Assembly (NCBI RefSeq): GCF_000346465.2
Contig: NC_034009.1
Coordinates: forward strand, 13,649,730 to 13,713,729
Length of the DNA: 64,000 nucleotides
DNA from: Prunus persica
Lineage: Eukaryota; Streptophyta; Magnoliopsida; Rosales; Rosaceae
Direction: 5' to 3'
The translations under genes were made by a program, and so were the position numbers. Below are positions 1 through 10,790 of this stretch, one piece after another. The notes below the pieces were generated by a model. The model saw only the letters and a list, made by a program, of their open reading frames with translations. It made no database searches and was not told where the DNA came from. How positions within the stretch are numbered: position 1 is the stretch's first letter; each line of letters opens with the position of its first letter.

Positions 1-270
1 GAGATTTTAAAAAAAGTCAAGCAAATATAAAGAAAATTCATTTCATCCGAACTGTTCTTGTATCACGAATAAAAATTGGATGCTGACAAATTAACCCCAG
101 GGATTATTTGCAACTAATGGGAAACGAAAACAAATCAAATTGACCCTTAACTAACCATCAGTAATAAAAATAAACTGACTTCGAAAAGTTTAAATTGCAG
201 ATATGGCAAGAAAAACCAAAAGCTTTTTAGGTTTGATACATGGTACCTTGGAGCTCTGATCACCCTTCGG

Positions 271-1377
271 TTATATATCTTGAAGTGAAAGAAAGCTTGG
301 AGTTAGGTTCCACGCATTCTTAACAAAGCTTGGAAACCCATCAAGCTCGACCTCTACATTGCCCGATGTTGCAAGATTATAAGAGACCAATTTATCCGAA
401 CGTAACATCAAGACTTTCCTCTCTTCTGTAAATCTCAATATTGGAGCACCAATAAAACTATTTGGGTCTCTAATTTCGAGCTCTTTTGTCCAAGACTCCC
501 TCATCACCCACACACTCACATCACATATCCTGATAACAAAGAAAGCGAGACAGCCTTGCAAGTCTCCAAGACTATACTTAAATACCTCCTCATCCACCCA
601 CCAAGAACGCGGTAGTACTAAATCTTGGAAGCGCTCTCTTTCGACATCAAAGGCAGACACGAAAATGGTATTTCGAGGCCGAGCAATCCAGTAAAGAAAA
701 CCATTCAAATAAAAGTCAGTATGCCTTAGAGGAGTACAGGGCAGAGAGCCAATTTCTCTCCAAATCCCAGATCCCACAGTAAAAATATTTACATCCTGGT
801 TTTCATCAATCCAAACTACTTTGTAGACTTCAGCAATGGGAGCAAACCCAAACCCCAAAATTGGCTTAAAACAAGGTTTGGTAGGTTGTGGAACAGTTAA
901 GGACTCACCAGTGATGGGATTGGATAAGTAAAGTTGATGGCTGCCATCAAAACGTTCTATGTCGTAGAAGATGAAACCGTTGCACGAACCCCTAATGAAT
1001 GTACTGCAATCTCGGCCTACTCTTGTGGAAAGCCTGAACACGGCGTCGTTTGCGCTCAAGTCTGTGTCGAGGTAGACCAGGAAGTGACCTGCGGGTTCGG
1101 GGATGGTGTAGCCAGACACCACAAGGCAAGGGCGTGTTCGTGAAAATAGGTGTTTGGTGAATTCAGGGTCTGAGAGGCAACTGCGCCAAGACTTGCACAC
1201 GCGCTTGCAGTGGAAGAGCGTTTTTGTTGGAATTTTGCAGAAGATCTCCATTGTTATATGGTCTGGCAAATGCAGAATGTAGGGTTTCTGATGATGCTCT
1301 TCCTCTTCATCTTCTTGACTTGGAGGACCACCTCTGTCGGTTGGTGGGTGGCTGTGGCACACTTGAGTTTTCTTCAT
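271..1377 (-). CDS. F-box protein with FBA-type associated domain (copy 1)
   Basis: Single-exon gene of 368 codons. The ATG is followed by a hydrophilic leader with an acidic run (residues 22-27), then an F-box at about residues 33-75 (core IFCKIPTKTL, then CKRVCKSWRSCLSD). The rest matches an F-box-associated interaction (FBA_1-like) domain, with the landmarks GSCNGF, GFGFAPI, VGSGIWREIG, FLYWIA and SVWVM. Proteins of this kind are substrate adaptors of SCF E3 ubiquitin ligases; the F-box binds SKP1 and the FBA region is thought to bind the target. The target here is unknown. It is the most diverged complete member of the local family (for example KTLFHCKRV where others have KTLIQCKRV). A truncated tandem copy lies at 2511-2982, and the 3' flank (1-270) is repeated beside it. 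Family assignment is secure; function within the family is not. Confidence 0.9.
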   Translation of the reverse strand: MKKTQVCHSHPPTDRGGPPSQEDEEEEHHQKPYILHLPDHITMEIFCKIPTKTLFHCKRVCKSWRSCLSDPEFTKHLFSRTRPCLVVSGYTIPEPAGHFLVYLDTDLSANDAVFRLSTRVGRDCSTFIRGSCNGFIFYDIERFDGSHQLYLSNPITGESLTVPQPTKPCFKPILGFGFAPIAEVYKVVWIDENQDVNIFTVGSGIWREIGSLPCTPLRHTDFYLNGFLYWIARPRNTIFVSAFDVERERFQDLVLPRSWWVDEEVFKYSLGDLQGCLAFFVIRICDVSVWVMRESWTKELEIRDPNSFIGAPILRFTEERKVLMLRSDKLVSYNLATSGNVEVELDGFPSFVKNAWNLTPSFLSLQDI

Positions 1378-2167
1378 CGATGAAGCACTGTCGATTGTGT
1401 GATCATATATTTATATTGATATGAGTATGTAGGGTATACAGAACTGATCCTACGAACAAGGAGTTAACAACTTAGCAAAAAATACGCGTTTGAATTAAAA
1501 TTGAAAGCCTCGTTCGTTCTCTTGACTTTTGTTGGGAGTAAAGTTTTCTCAAAAAGATAAAAATAATATTATAAATTATCTCTCAAAATAAAGTAATTTG
1601 GTGTCCAAGAAAAATAAAATGGGGGAAGTAGGGTTGCCTGCAAGCAAAGAAAGAAGTGCGTTGCAAGCAAAGAAAACCCTAGCCTCTTCTCACTTGTGTG
1701 CTTATAAAAAGGAGCGCAAAAAATAAAAAATAAAAAATGATGCTCTTGAGCATCAAAACAAATTCTGATCTGTTAACGGGTTGCCCGATGAATTCGTGCC
1801 ATCTTAAACAGAAGCTGTTATAAGTTGTCTAAATTCAATCTAAGACATGTCGGAGACATTGCCAAAATTCTGCAAGCGGCTGCAAAAGAAGATAATAAAA
1901 ATAAGCAAGTAGGTGGCATTTGTCCTTGTGAAAAATACAACTATTTGACTTTTATTTAGGGTTAGGGTTAAGAAATGGGTGAGTAATTTTATATTTTTGT
2001 TTATGCCAAATTAACAAATTGTTTTTTCTTCCTTGTGGTTTAGCCTTTTTATTTTTATTTTTTTAGTTTGGTATATGTCATTTCCATTTTGCCAATTTTA
2101 ATCATATTGGTTAGTTGTCAATTTTAATTCAAAACTGCAACTTATCTTTCTGTATTATTCTGACAAA
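1378..2167. other. intergenic, no gene seen
   Basis: AT-rich spacer upstream of the first F-box gene. A TATA-like run lies close to the ATG on the minus strand (about 1408-1415), too close to be a convincing promoter. I see no coding region, no transposon ends and no RNA gene. Confidence 0.5.
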
Positions 2168-2510
2168 CCAAAGAGAAATTTGAAGAAAAGTCAAGCAAAT
2201 ATAAAGAAAATAAAAGAAAATAAAAGAAAACTCATTTCATATCGAATCTGTCCTGTTCTTGTATCAGGAATAAAATTAGGGTATGTAGGGAAATGAAGCA
2301 GTCAAAATTGGATGCAGACAAATTAACCCAGGGATTATTTTCAAATTGCAACTAGTAGGAACCGAAAACAAATGAAAATGATGACCCTTAAATAACCATG
2401 AGTAAAAAAAATAAATGACTTTGAAAAGTTTAAATTGCAGATAGCAAGAAAAACCAAAAGCTTTTTAGGTTTGATACATGGTCCCTTTTGGAGCTCTCTT
2501 TGGTTATATA
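2168..2510. repeat. duplicated 3' flank of the F-box gene
   Basis: This stretch repeats positions 1-270 with small insertions. Shared landmarks are a run beginning gtcaagcaaatataaagaaa, the string ttcttgtatca, ggatgc(t/a)gacaaattaaccc, and a final stretch with the word aaaaccaaaagctttttagg. The F-box gene was therefore duplicated in tandem together with its downstream sequence. Confidence 0.75.
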
Positions 2511-2982
2511 TGTTGAAATGAAACCAAGCTTGGACATAGGTCCCATACGCCCGTTACTTTAGGCAACCATCAACCTCGACCTCCACCATGACCGATGTTG
2601 CAACTTGCAAGATCATAAGAGACCAATCCTATCCCAATGTAACGCCAAGACTTTCCTTGCTTATGTAAATCTCAGTATTCGAGTATGAATAATATTAAAA
2701 CCGTCTTGGTCTCTAATTTCATGCTCTTTTGTCCAAGACTCCTTCTTCATCACCCAAACATTGATATCACCTCTCGAGCCAACAATGAAAGAGAGCCCGC
2801 CTTGCAAGACTTGAAGGCTAAAATTAATTATCTCCACGTGACAAGACGGTAGTGGTAACTCTTGGAAGCGCTCTCCTTCAATGTGGAAGGCAGACATAAA
2901 AAAAGAAGCATCTCTACGCCGCCGACCAATCCAGTAAAGGAATCCTTTCAGATAAAGGCCATGATGAGTTATAGGAATATAT
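2511..2982 (-). pseudogene. truncated F-box/FBA gene copy
   Basis: Only the C-terminal half of an FBA domain remains. Reading the minus strand from 2982 gives residues like ITHHGLYLKGFLYWIGRRRR, then a stretch with RFQELPLPS, INVWVMKKESWTKEHE and RILRFT before a stop at about 2661. In paralogues this is followed by a further 50-60 residues, which are still recognisable here down to about 2511 but carry stops and frameshifts. The N-terminal half including the F-box is missing: at 2983 the sequence changes abruptly to an LTR-type retrotransposon end. The copy is a tandem duplicate of the gene at 271-1377 and cannot encode a working adaptor. Confidence 0.8.
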
Positions 2983-3540
2983 TGTTGAAGAATATAAGTC
3001 CCACATAAGAAGCTTGACTAAATAAAATACAAGATATAATGAACGGTTCCACTATTAATATCACCGAGGCCTTTTGTTATAAAACCTCACACCTATTGGG
3101 CTTTATAGGTGGTTAAGTTGGGGACAATATCGATGTTGCTAGTAGTGGGTCGCTGACTTGCCTCTCTGAAATTTAACATGGTATTAGAGAGGCTATCTTG
3201 GAATTGCTGACTCTAGTTTCAAGCCCTCGCCATCGCTATGGAGGCAAATGATTTTTTCAACCCTCATGGAAGTAGCACCACCGACTCATTCTCTCCTTCT
3301 CAACCAACCATGGCCGAGTTAAGTGCCTGTAGGGGCTTTTTCTTCTGGCAGCTACAAATGGGTTGGGCTGCCGTAATGAGTGAATTGATGGAATTATCCC
3401 CTGTGTCTGAGTTCAAAGATCAAGCCCTAAAAATGCTTCAAAAGGATAGTGAAGCTTTAGGAAACACCTTGGTTACTTTCACCAACAAAAATAATAACAT
3501 CTTACAGATAGACTTTTTAGCAAATTGAATTATAATCCAA
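2983..3540 (+). mobile_element. LTR-retrotransposon fragment with primer-binding site
   Basis: The sequence begins TGTTGAAGAATATAAGTCCC, typical of a plant LTR start, and runs to about 3178 (ending in CA). It is followed at once by TGGTATTAGAG, a near match to the tRNA-iMet primer-binding site of Copia elements (TGGTATCAGAGC). A short gag-like reading frame starts at 3238 (MEANDFFNPHG). From about 3331 the sequence instead matches the inner edge of the LTR at 24909-26370 in inverted orientation. So this is a composite scrap: a 5' LTR plus the start of an element, joined to part of another LTR. No 3' LTR was found. The insertion removed the 5' half of the adjoining F-box copy. Confidence 0.6.
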
Positions 3541-4257
3541 ACAACGAACCAAATCAACATCAATGGAGAGCTCTCTCGCATTCAATAGAAAAATAAATAA
3601 ATAAAAAATCGAGCTGCTTAGAAATCCCAATGTTAAGAATCTAAGATGTTGTAATTTTTTACCCAACTGAAATCCCAGTGTTGTATCATGTATGTAATAT
3701 TGCTATATTTCCATTATCTGGTTTCTGTATTAACTATCAAGTATTCAAGTGTGGTGTGGTTCTCTTGTATCGTTTCTCTGTCTGTGGTTAAGGATTTTGT
3801 ATCTGTTTCTTGGTTAAGCATGGTATTGTTGTTCGCCATGGCTGCTTTGTTTCTGCTTCGTTTCTGGTTAGTTGAGTTTGGGATTTGAAACCCAGAGAAT
3901 CTGCAATGCCATTCCTGTTACTTCTATTTGAAATTTAATTCATATGTGGATTCTTAGTCTCTAGTAATGGTAGTTTCTTCTGCATGCTTGCTTGAATATT
4001 GAGAACATTGTACATTTCTGGTTTTCTGATTGTAGTATGTTAATTCTCTGTCCTTGTACGCATTATCTTTTTGACATCATATGAATTGAAATATGAGGCT
4101 TTATTCCATGTTAATTGCTCCGGATTAATGCTTCTCTCCTTTGTACATGGTCTACATGTTATTTATTTATTTATCTTGATACAAAGGAGAGAACATGTAG
4201 CACAAAGGCAAAGTAGAACACATCAATTTATGTATAGAGAACATTAATTAGTACTTT
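3541..4257. other. intergenic, 3' flank of polygalacturonase
   Basis: AT-rich sequence with runs of short T-rich words. A short inverted word pair (ctcctttgtacatg / aaaggagagaacatgta) near 4137-4197 could form a hairpin just downstream of the polygalacturonase stop codon. No gene is seen. Confidence 0.4.
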
Positions 4258-5484
4258 CTACTTCTTGGATAAAGGAAGAGGTGCCAAGGACGATGTAGCA
4301 CAAGCAAGAGCCTTTTTCATGCCAGTAATTGTGGGCTTGACATTAGAACACAGAGAGGTAAGAGGGCCTTGGTCTCCACTGTAGGTGAGATCAATGTTAG
4401 TCAACTTCACATTCTCACATGGTAGGCCCCTACTACATACAAGCTTGACTGCAAGTGGAGTGAAAGATGAGCCCTTAATGTTCTTGAAGCTGACATTGTT
4501 GATCTTAACTTTTGACGGAGGCTTTTGGTCACACCGAGTATATGGGCAATATAATTGGTCTATGAGGATAGGGTTACTGACATTAACCATGATAATATTC
4601 TCATAGTGTATATCTGAGGCAGTACTGCTAGAAGGAGAATCTGGCCATGTTTTGATTCTCACACCATTCTGCGTATTAGTCAGGGTGCAATTCTTAACTA
4701 TGATCCCGGTCACAGCCTTTTCTTCCTTATATCTTCCAAGGCTTCCAATGCTTATGCCATGGCCTGGCCCACAAGTAACATCAGTCACTGTGATTTGGTG
4801 GGAGTCATCACCAATAGAAACACAATCATCCCCAGTTCTAATCTTTGCATGAGTAATGTTGACACCAGTTGAAGCCCCGATATGGATTCCATCTGTATTT
4901 ATGCTCTCTTCAGGTGCTGTGATGGTAAGATGTTGAAATGTAGTGTACTTGCATCTAAAAACATGCATGTGGAAATTTTTGCTATTAAGTGAAGTTATGT
5001 CCTGAACTCTGGAATTGGTGATGAATTCGAACCTCAGATTAATGGGCATTGGTTTGCAATTTTTGTTTTTGTGGCAGTCATTTTGACCCCAAACAAGTGC
5101 TCCTTGGCCATCAAAAGTCCCACCACCTGATAAGGTGAGCTTATCAATGTACTGAAAACCAACCCAAGTATCCGGTCTTGTGAATTGGCCAGCGTTTGCT
5201 GGAGCCTGCAATGTGCCTCGAACTTGCATCTCAATAGGAGCCTTACAGGGGCCTCTGAAAGTTGCTTCCTTTAACTTGTATGTCCCACTCGGAACAACAA
5301 CTTTACTTGCCGATGGCGATGCACATGCATCACTCCAAGCCTTGGCCAAGGCCTTTGTGACATCAGAGCCAGGCTTTGCACCGTATGTTGCACTTGTCAC
5401 ATCAAATACACTAGGATTAGCTTTAGCTGTAGATGCTAACAATAAGAACAAAAGCATTGCCAAGAATCTTAATTTCAGAGCCAT
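4258..5484 (-). CDS. exopolygalacturonase (GH28), intronless
   Basis: 408-codon open frame. Residues 1-22 form a secretion signal (MALKLRFLAMLLFLLLAS then A-K-A). The mature part is a GH28 right-handed beta-helix with all four family signatures: NTD at 196-198, GDDC at 218-221, the catalytic-histidine motif GPGHGISIGS (His242) and RIKTW at 276-280. The two acidic motifs supply the catalytic aspartates; RIK binds substrate. It should hydrolyse galacturonan from the non-reducing end in the cell wall. The sequence resembles the pollen/anther exopolygalacturonase clade, which includes pollen allergens; that assignment is from recall. Several N-x-S/T sites suit a secreted glycoprotein. Related plant genes usually carry introns, while this frame is uninterrupted, suggesting intron loss or retroposition. 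It has its own TATA box and no sign of decay, so it is probably functional. Confidence 0.93.
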   Translation of the reverse strand: MALKLRFLAMLLFLLLASTAKANPSVFDVTSATYGAKPGSDVTKALAKAWSDACASPSASKVVVPSGTYKLKEATFRGPCKAPIEMQVRGTLQAPANAGQFTRPDTWVGFQYIDKLTLSGGGTFDGQGALVWGQNDCHKNKNCKPMPINLRFEFITNSRVQDITSLNSKNFHMHVFRCKYTTFQHLTITAPEESINTDGIHIGASTGVNITHAKIRTGDDCVSIGDDSHQITVTDVTCGPGHGISIGSLGRYKEEKAVTGIIVKNCTLTNTQNGVRIKTWPDSPSSSTASDIHYENIIMVNVSNPILIDQLYCPYTRCDQKPPSKVKINNVSFKNIKGSSFTPLAVKLVCSRGLPCENVKLTNIDLTYSGDQGPLTSLCSNVKPTITGMKKALACATSSLAPLPLSKK

Positions 5485-5567
5485 TTTGATTTTCCTTCCA
5501 CTTTGTTAATTTTCTTCTCTCTTTTTTCTTTGGAAGGATGATGCAACTCCATTTTGAGTTTAGGCCA

Positions 5568-5575
5568 ATTTATAG
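5568..5575 (-). promoter_or_regulatory. TATA box of polygalacturonase gene
   Basis: On the minus strand the word CTATAAAT lies 84-91 bp upstream of the ATG at 5484. This would place the transcript start near 5540 and give a 5' leader of about 55 nt. Inferred from position and sequence only. Confidence 0.55.
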
Positions 5576-7245
5576 TCCGATTGGGAAGGCTCAACACCAT
5601 CAAACTATCCAACCAATCACTAACTATTTTCATACCAAGTTGCATTATAGTTCAGGCTTACATCCTATAATTAGCCTTAAGAATATTCATCACCAAATCT
5701 CTATCTAGAACGTGTGCTAAGCTGTTTGTAGTATTGCTATCCTCCTCATATACTTAAAATTTCTAGAAAAGGAGGACCAAAACCATGCATACATACCTGG
5801 ATAGAGTTAACAAGATCAACAGGAAAAGACCATGCCTAAATAATTGGCCCATTTATATATATACTTTTTCTAATCATCCATCATCCAACCTAATTAGCCT
5901 GGGTATAGGTGAAAGAGAGTGGTAGTTATTCATATGAAGCATGTGTTATTTTGAACTTCAATTTTAAACTACTTTAGTTTTATGTTTTTTAGGCTTAACT
6001 AATTAATGATTCTCCCCCCCTACCCTCCCAATATTATATAAGTTTAGTCTCACTTTATCCCATTTTGCCTCACCTAACACCCATGAACTCTCTGTGTAAA
6101 AAATATCCATTAAAGATTAAGAGAAAATTCATGGTATGTGAGCAAATGTTCCGGCTTCCAATCACAAGGCGCCATGTGGATAAGAAGAATATCACCTAGG
6201 TCATTAATTGTTCCCATTTATTTGGCCAATTAATTAAGACCAAAAATAGAGATATTATCTTTATTTGAGAATATAAACACCAATTAAAGATAATATCACT
6301 AATTTTAGATATTGTCTTATTTTGGGGATATTATCATTAATTAGGGAATATTGTAATCTAATAGACTAATTAAGAGTAGTGTGAGGGTTTAGGGACCCAC
6401 TAGTGTAGTGTTTTGGAGCAATTGCTCCCATGGAGTTGTCTCCTATGGTTGCCAAGGGCAAATCAAGGACCTCGAAGCCATTTCCAGGTCTATCATGGGC
6501 CTCTTTTGTAGACCCCGGTGTGGTTGGGTAAGCTTTTCAACTTCAACCGTGTTTTCTTTTCTTTCTTTTTCTTTTTCTTTTTTTTTTTAGATTCCTTTTC
6601 TTTTATAAAAATACCCAATTTCTTATGAATTATCTAATAGGGTAATTTTCATTTTAGTACCTTGACAGTGTGTTGGATGAAGTAGTTCTAATTTCCATAG
6701 AAACTGTAAATGATGGGAATTCCAATTACATCATTTAAAATTCCGTCAGTTGCACATTTCAGTGTTTGAATGTCATGTATGTGGAATGTAAGAAATTACA
6801 GAAATTACAATTTCACATGTTTAGATACTCATAAGAGAATTAGAATTTAATTAGAAGTAACAACATTTTTTTGTCTTCAACAATATGGTATTTTCTGCGT
6901 ATAATTTGGCAAATCCTGAGTTGATTTTTCCAAACGTTGAATTTTCCCTTTTCCATGCTTTAAATCCCACCTTTTGTGAAAATCCCGAGTTATTTTACCT
7001 CATTCAAATACACTGTAGTACACAGAGTTTCACCCTTAATACATGATGTTTTTTGGTAGGGAATAAAAAAAAATGTGGCACCATGCTATTTGTAGTTAAT
7101 ATTAAATGTTATTATATTTTTATTTCTACATGAAAAATAGAAAGAGAAAACGTATAAAAGCTCCCACGAGCTTCCTGCTTCCTCCTCAATCTTGTCTTCC
7201 CCCTTCTGTATTTTCGTTTCACTTTATGCCACGCATATGGCATAA
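5576..7245. other. intergenic, no gene seen
   Basis: AT-rich spacer. About 6230-6370 contains several degenerate copies of a word like gatattatc(a/t), suggesting an old repeat. A C/T-rich run lies at about 6553-6590. I found no reading frame with recognisable protein similarity. Confidence 0.45.
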
Positions 7246-7331
7246 AATGAGGAATAAAAAAAGGCAAGATGTGAAGGAAGTTAACATTAATGAGGAATAA
7301 AAAAAGGCAAGATGTGAAGGAAGTTAACATT
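7246..7331. repeat. perfect 43-bp tandem duplication
   Basis: Two adjacent identical 43-bp units, 7246-7288 and 7289-7331, each starting aatgaggaataaaaaaaggc. A recent slippage-type duplication with no evident function. Confidence 0.9.
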
Positions 7332-7546
7332 CTTGTAAATAAAATTTGTTTCTTTTTTTTATTTTTAGTAAGTAGATGAATTATTGACCAAAAAAGAGTA
7401 AGTAGATGAACAAACCAAAAAAAGACGAAGGGATAAACAGGAAACAAAACAAACTACATAACAGGGCTACAAGATACGCACACGGGTACTTGCACCACCT
7501 TCCGCATTCTCTGTTTGGCGTGTCAAAGTGTTGAGTGGGAAAAAAT

Positions 7547-8665
7547 ATGAAGAGAATTATACAATGCTTCCGCCACCCAGCAACCAACAGAAGCAGAACC
7601 CCAAAACAAGAAGACGACGATGAAGAGGAAGAGCATGATCAGAGACCCTACATTCTGCAATTGTCAGACCACATAATACTGGAGATTTTCTGCAAAATCC
7701 CAACAAAAACTCTCATCCAATGCAAGCGTGTGTGCAAGTCTTGGCGGCGTTGTCTCTCAGACCCTGAATTCACCAGAGAACTATTTTCACGAACACCCGC
7801 TTGCCTCTTGGTTACTGGCTTCCGCTGGCAGTGGGGCCACTTCTTGGTCGACCTCGACGGGACCTGGAACCCAAACGTCGTCGCCTTGAAGCTTTCCAGT
7901 GAAATAAGTCTCCGAACTAGAACTACCATGGTAGGCTCGTGCAATGGCTTCCTCTGTCACTACTCGAGACATCATCTTCACATATTCAATCCCGTTACTG
8001 GTGAGCTTTTACCTCTTCCAACACCTTCAGAGCTTGGTACACTTGGAGACTGTTATGGTTTTGGGTTCGGTCCCGTCAGTCGTGTTTATAAACTAGTTCG
8101 GATAGTGCCTAAACAAGTAATGGTTTTGACTGTTGGCTCTGGGATTTGGAGAAACATTGGGCACCCTGCCTACTCTTTTAGTGGCATAACTCCTTGTCAT
8201 GGGATTTATCACAAAGGTTTTCTTCATTGGATTGGTCGCACTTGTGGGGACAGCTCTCGGCGTTTGGTATGTGCCTTTCACGTTGAAACAGAGCAGTTCC
8301 AAGAGTTACCACTACCGCCTCCTTTTTATGATCTGGATAAAACTTATTTTAAGCTCGGAGTATTAAATGGTTGGCTCTCTGTAATTCTTAACTTGAATGG
8401 CGATATCAGTGTTTGGGTGATGAAGGAATCTTGGACTAAAGAGCATGAGTTTAAAGACCCAGTTGGTTCTTTTGGCACTTCAATATTGAAATTTACTGAG
8501 GAAGGGCAAGTCTTGGGGTTAAATTATGATGATCATTCAATGCAGGCTTACACTCTCGCAAGAACTGGCCTTGTGAGGGTTGAGGTTGATGGACTACCTT
8601 TAACGATTTCGGAGGCATGGGACCTTGTTCTGAGCTTTGTTTCGCTTGAGGATAGATCACCATAG
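7547..8665 (+). CDS. F-box protein with FBA-type associated domain (copy 2)
   Basis: Single-exon gene of 372 codons. The frame is open upstream to a GTG at 7535, but the first ATG is at 7547, and the paralogues at 15679 and 41760 also begin with M-(K/R)-R-I, so 7547 is the start. An acidic run (DDDEEEEHDQ, about residues 23-32) precedes the F-box at about 35-77 (IFCKIPTKTLIQCKRVCKSW). The FBA region carries GSCNGFLCHY, YGFGFGPVSRVYKLVRI, VLTVGSGIWRNIGHP, KGFLHWIGR, FQELPLPP, SVWVMKESWTKEHE and VRVEVDGLP. It is probably an SCF ubiquitin ligase adaptor of unknown target. The C-terminus is shorter than in the 29344 copy, because a small indel after SLED brings an early stop. It lies in the opposite orientation to the other copies. 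No break is seen, so it is probably functional. Confidence 0.9.
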   Translation: MKRIIQCFRHPATNRSRTPKQEDDDEEEEHDQRPYILQLSDHIILEIFCKIPTKTLIQCKRVCKSWRRCLSDPEFTRELFSRTPACLLVTGFRWQWGHFLVDLDGTWNPNVVALKLSSEISLRTRTTMVGSCNGFLCHYSRHHLHIFNPVTGELLPLPTPSELGTLGDCYGFGFGPVSRVYKLVRIVPKQVMVLTVGSGIWRNIGHPAYSFSGITPCHGIYHKGFLHWIGRTCGDSSRRLVCAFHVETEQFQELPLPPPFYDLDKTYFKLGVLNGWLSVILNLNGDISVWVMKESWTKEHEFKDPVGSFGTSILKFTEEGQVLGLNYDDHSMQAYTLARTGLVRVEVDGLPLTISEAWDLVLSFVSLEDRSP

Positions 8666-8819
8666 GGTTACAGCTTGAAGGTACCATATGTCTATCATCC
8701 TAAGCATTTTGTATTTCCTGCTCTGTGGAATTTGAACTTCTTTTGGTCGAAAGTGCAATAAAACTTCATCTTTTAATTTCCAAAAAAGAAGCTTGTAACA
8801 AACGTTAGTTTGGACCTTG

Positions 8820-9160
8820 TAATTTGAAATTATGGTGGAAATTGTTTAGGGAGATGAAAGTTCGTTGGGCTATTCCAAAGGGGTGTTTTGAGTTTCTGAG
8901 CACCAAGTTTGAGATTGTGGGAAGTTTTCTGGAACATTTGACGCTGGATTTGTTAGCAGCTGCCAAGTGAGACTAGATTTTCCGAATTTAGAGCTTTCTC
9001 TCTTACCTGTTTTTTGAGTGGTCTTTTATTGTATTTTCTCTTTTCCCTTCAGATTGTGGATTCCTTGTCCACTCTTTCTAATTAGCTCTTCTACTTTAAC
9101 AAATTTCTGTTTCGCTTTGTAATATATTAGTGAAAGTTTTTTGGATTTAAAATATGTTAA
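8820..9160 (+). repeat. LINE-derived scrap in the F-box 3' flank
   Basis: This block matches the reverse complement of 28400-28900 and of 36350-36830, each of which also lies just downstream of an F-box copy. Shared words include gagatgaa, ccaaaggggtgttttgag, tctgagcaccaagtttgag and ttggatttgttagcagctgc. In the 28.6-kb copy the same strand reads like the C-terminal part of a LINE ORF2. The LINE scrap was therefore already next to the ancestral F-box gene before the gene was copied. Confidence 0.65.
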
Positions 9161-10790
9161 CAGTGACAGACAAGAATGCTTGAAATTTGTGTGCATTTCT
9201 TGCTTAATTTCTGCTAGGAAGGTAATACTTTGCACCCGTGATGAATTCTGACAATATTTGAGAGGGAATTGGTCGTGAGGTACGACATGAATTGCATTGT
9301 TTCCATTCCATCCTTCCTTGTATTAACCTTTTGGGGTATTTGTACTGGTACTTGTGTCTTATGGTTTTTGTGCCTATAATTTATGAGTACAATTATTGTT
9401 TTTCTCTAAAAATCAAAATCAAAATCAAATTGACACTTTGGTTCATTGAAATAGAAAACTTAGTGAACCCCGCAAAGTGTCCTTCATATTTTAAGAATCC
9501 CCAATAAACGGGGACATAAATATAATCTCAATAAAGTATAATTAATTAATTTTAGGGTAGCTACCTAGTACTAATTGAGTAATATAATTTATGCTCAAAT
9601 AAAGTAAATTTAAAGGATACAAAGATAAAGTTCATGGGTGTTAGGTGATGTTAAATGAGGTAAAGTGAGACCGGAGTTATAAAATGGGAGGCAATAATCA
9701 ATCATTGAAGCCTAAACAACAGCATAATACATGTTACATGTAAACAAAGGGGCAAGCTCAAAATATATACCCCAACATCATATCCTAAAGCATCTTCCTC
9801 AGAAATAGTTTGTCTTTTTACTTTTAGAATTATTACGAGATAAGTCCTTATAACTCTTATATCCTAAAAATAAACTCAAGACCGGCCCTGAGGCATGAAC
9901 AAGGAGGGCGACGGCCATGGGCCTCCAACTAAAGGAGCCTGAAATTATATATATATATATATATATATGTATATGTATATGTATTATACAAAATATAATA
10001 TTGGCCCATAGCTATATACTTATATATATTTAAAAATATAATTCATATTCAATACCTAAATATCACAAATTATTATGGCTGACATCTAAAAAAAAAGAAA
10101 GTAATTTTTCAATATAATATTGTAACCTGCCACACAAATAGCAAATCTCTCCTTCCGAAGTGGTCATGTGCGTTTGGTGGGTTAGTATGGTTATTTTACT
10201 TCTTTGTTTTTGCCATTTGCTCTACCCAAAGCATTTTGCCCATCACATCTCCAAGCCTCTGCAGCCCAAAACTTTTTTTATGTTTCTCATTTATCTTTTT
10301 TCTTCCCTCCCCTTTTCTCTCACTGATTTTCTTCCTCTTCTCCCTCTCCTCTTCCCTCTCTCCGATTCTTTCCTTCTCTTTCCTCTTTATTTTTTCTTTT
10401 CCCTTGTTCTCTCTTATTTCTCTCTATTTCTCTTTCCTCTTCCACTTTCTTTCTTATTTCTTTCTTATTAAAAATAAACTTGTACAAAGACACACCGCTC
10501 CGAGAGTTATTTCATTTAAACTTGTAAAAAGGGTTTTTTAATACCACAATACTTTTATTGACTACTTAAAAATCATAATTGAATACTTACGTATTTTTAT
10601 TGATGACTTAAAAATCCTAATTGTATACCACTGGATTTTTAAGCTTCAAAACAATCTATCAAAATCTCAATTGAATACACCCCATCAAATCTTACTAAAA
10701 TCTGGAAACTCAAATCCTAGTAAAATCTGAAAACTAAAAAATCTAGAAAAACTAATAAATAAGGAAACTAACTAATGATGTCCGCATCAC
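9161..10790. other. intergenic with AT microsatellite and pyrimidine-rich run
   Basis: No gene is seen. An (AT)n microsatellite lies at about 9946-9983. A long C/T-rich stretch at about 10265-10470 creates apparent reading frames on the plus strand, but their residue composition is nearly all S, F, L and P and they are not genes. 10525-10740 holds repeated words such as acttaaaaatc(a/c)taattg and resembles an old MITE, without convincing ends. Confidence 0.45.

Noticed and set aside
3238..3528. A 96-codon frame resembling a small plant protein
   Set aside because: It starts in retroelement gag-like sequence and continues into a piece that recurs inverted at the edge of the LTR at 24909-26370. 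It is a transposon chimera, not a gene.
7112..7447. Phe/Leu-rich minus-strand frame resembling a membrane protein
   Set aside because: It spans the 43-bp tandem duplication and A/T-rich runs; composition alone gives the hydrophobic look.
10160..10541. Overlapping Ser/Phe/Leu/Pro-rich frames on the plus strand
   Set aside because: They come from one C/T-rich low-complexity run open in more than one frame; no start context or protein similarity.
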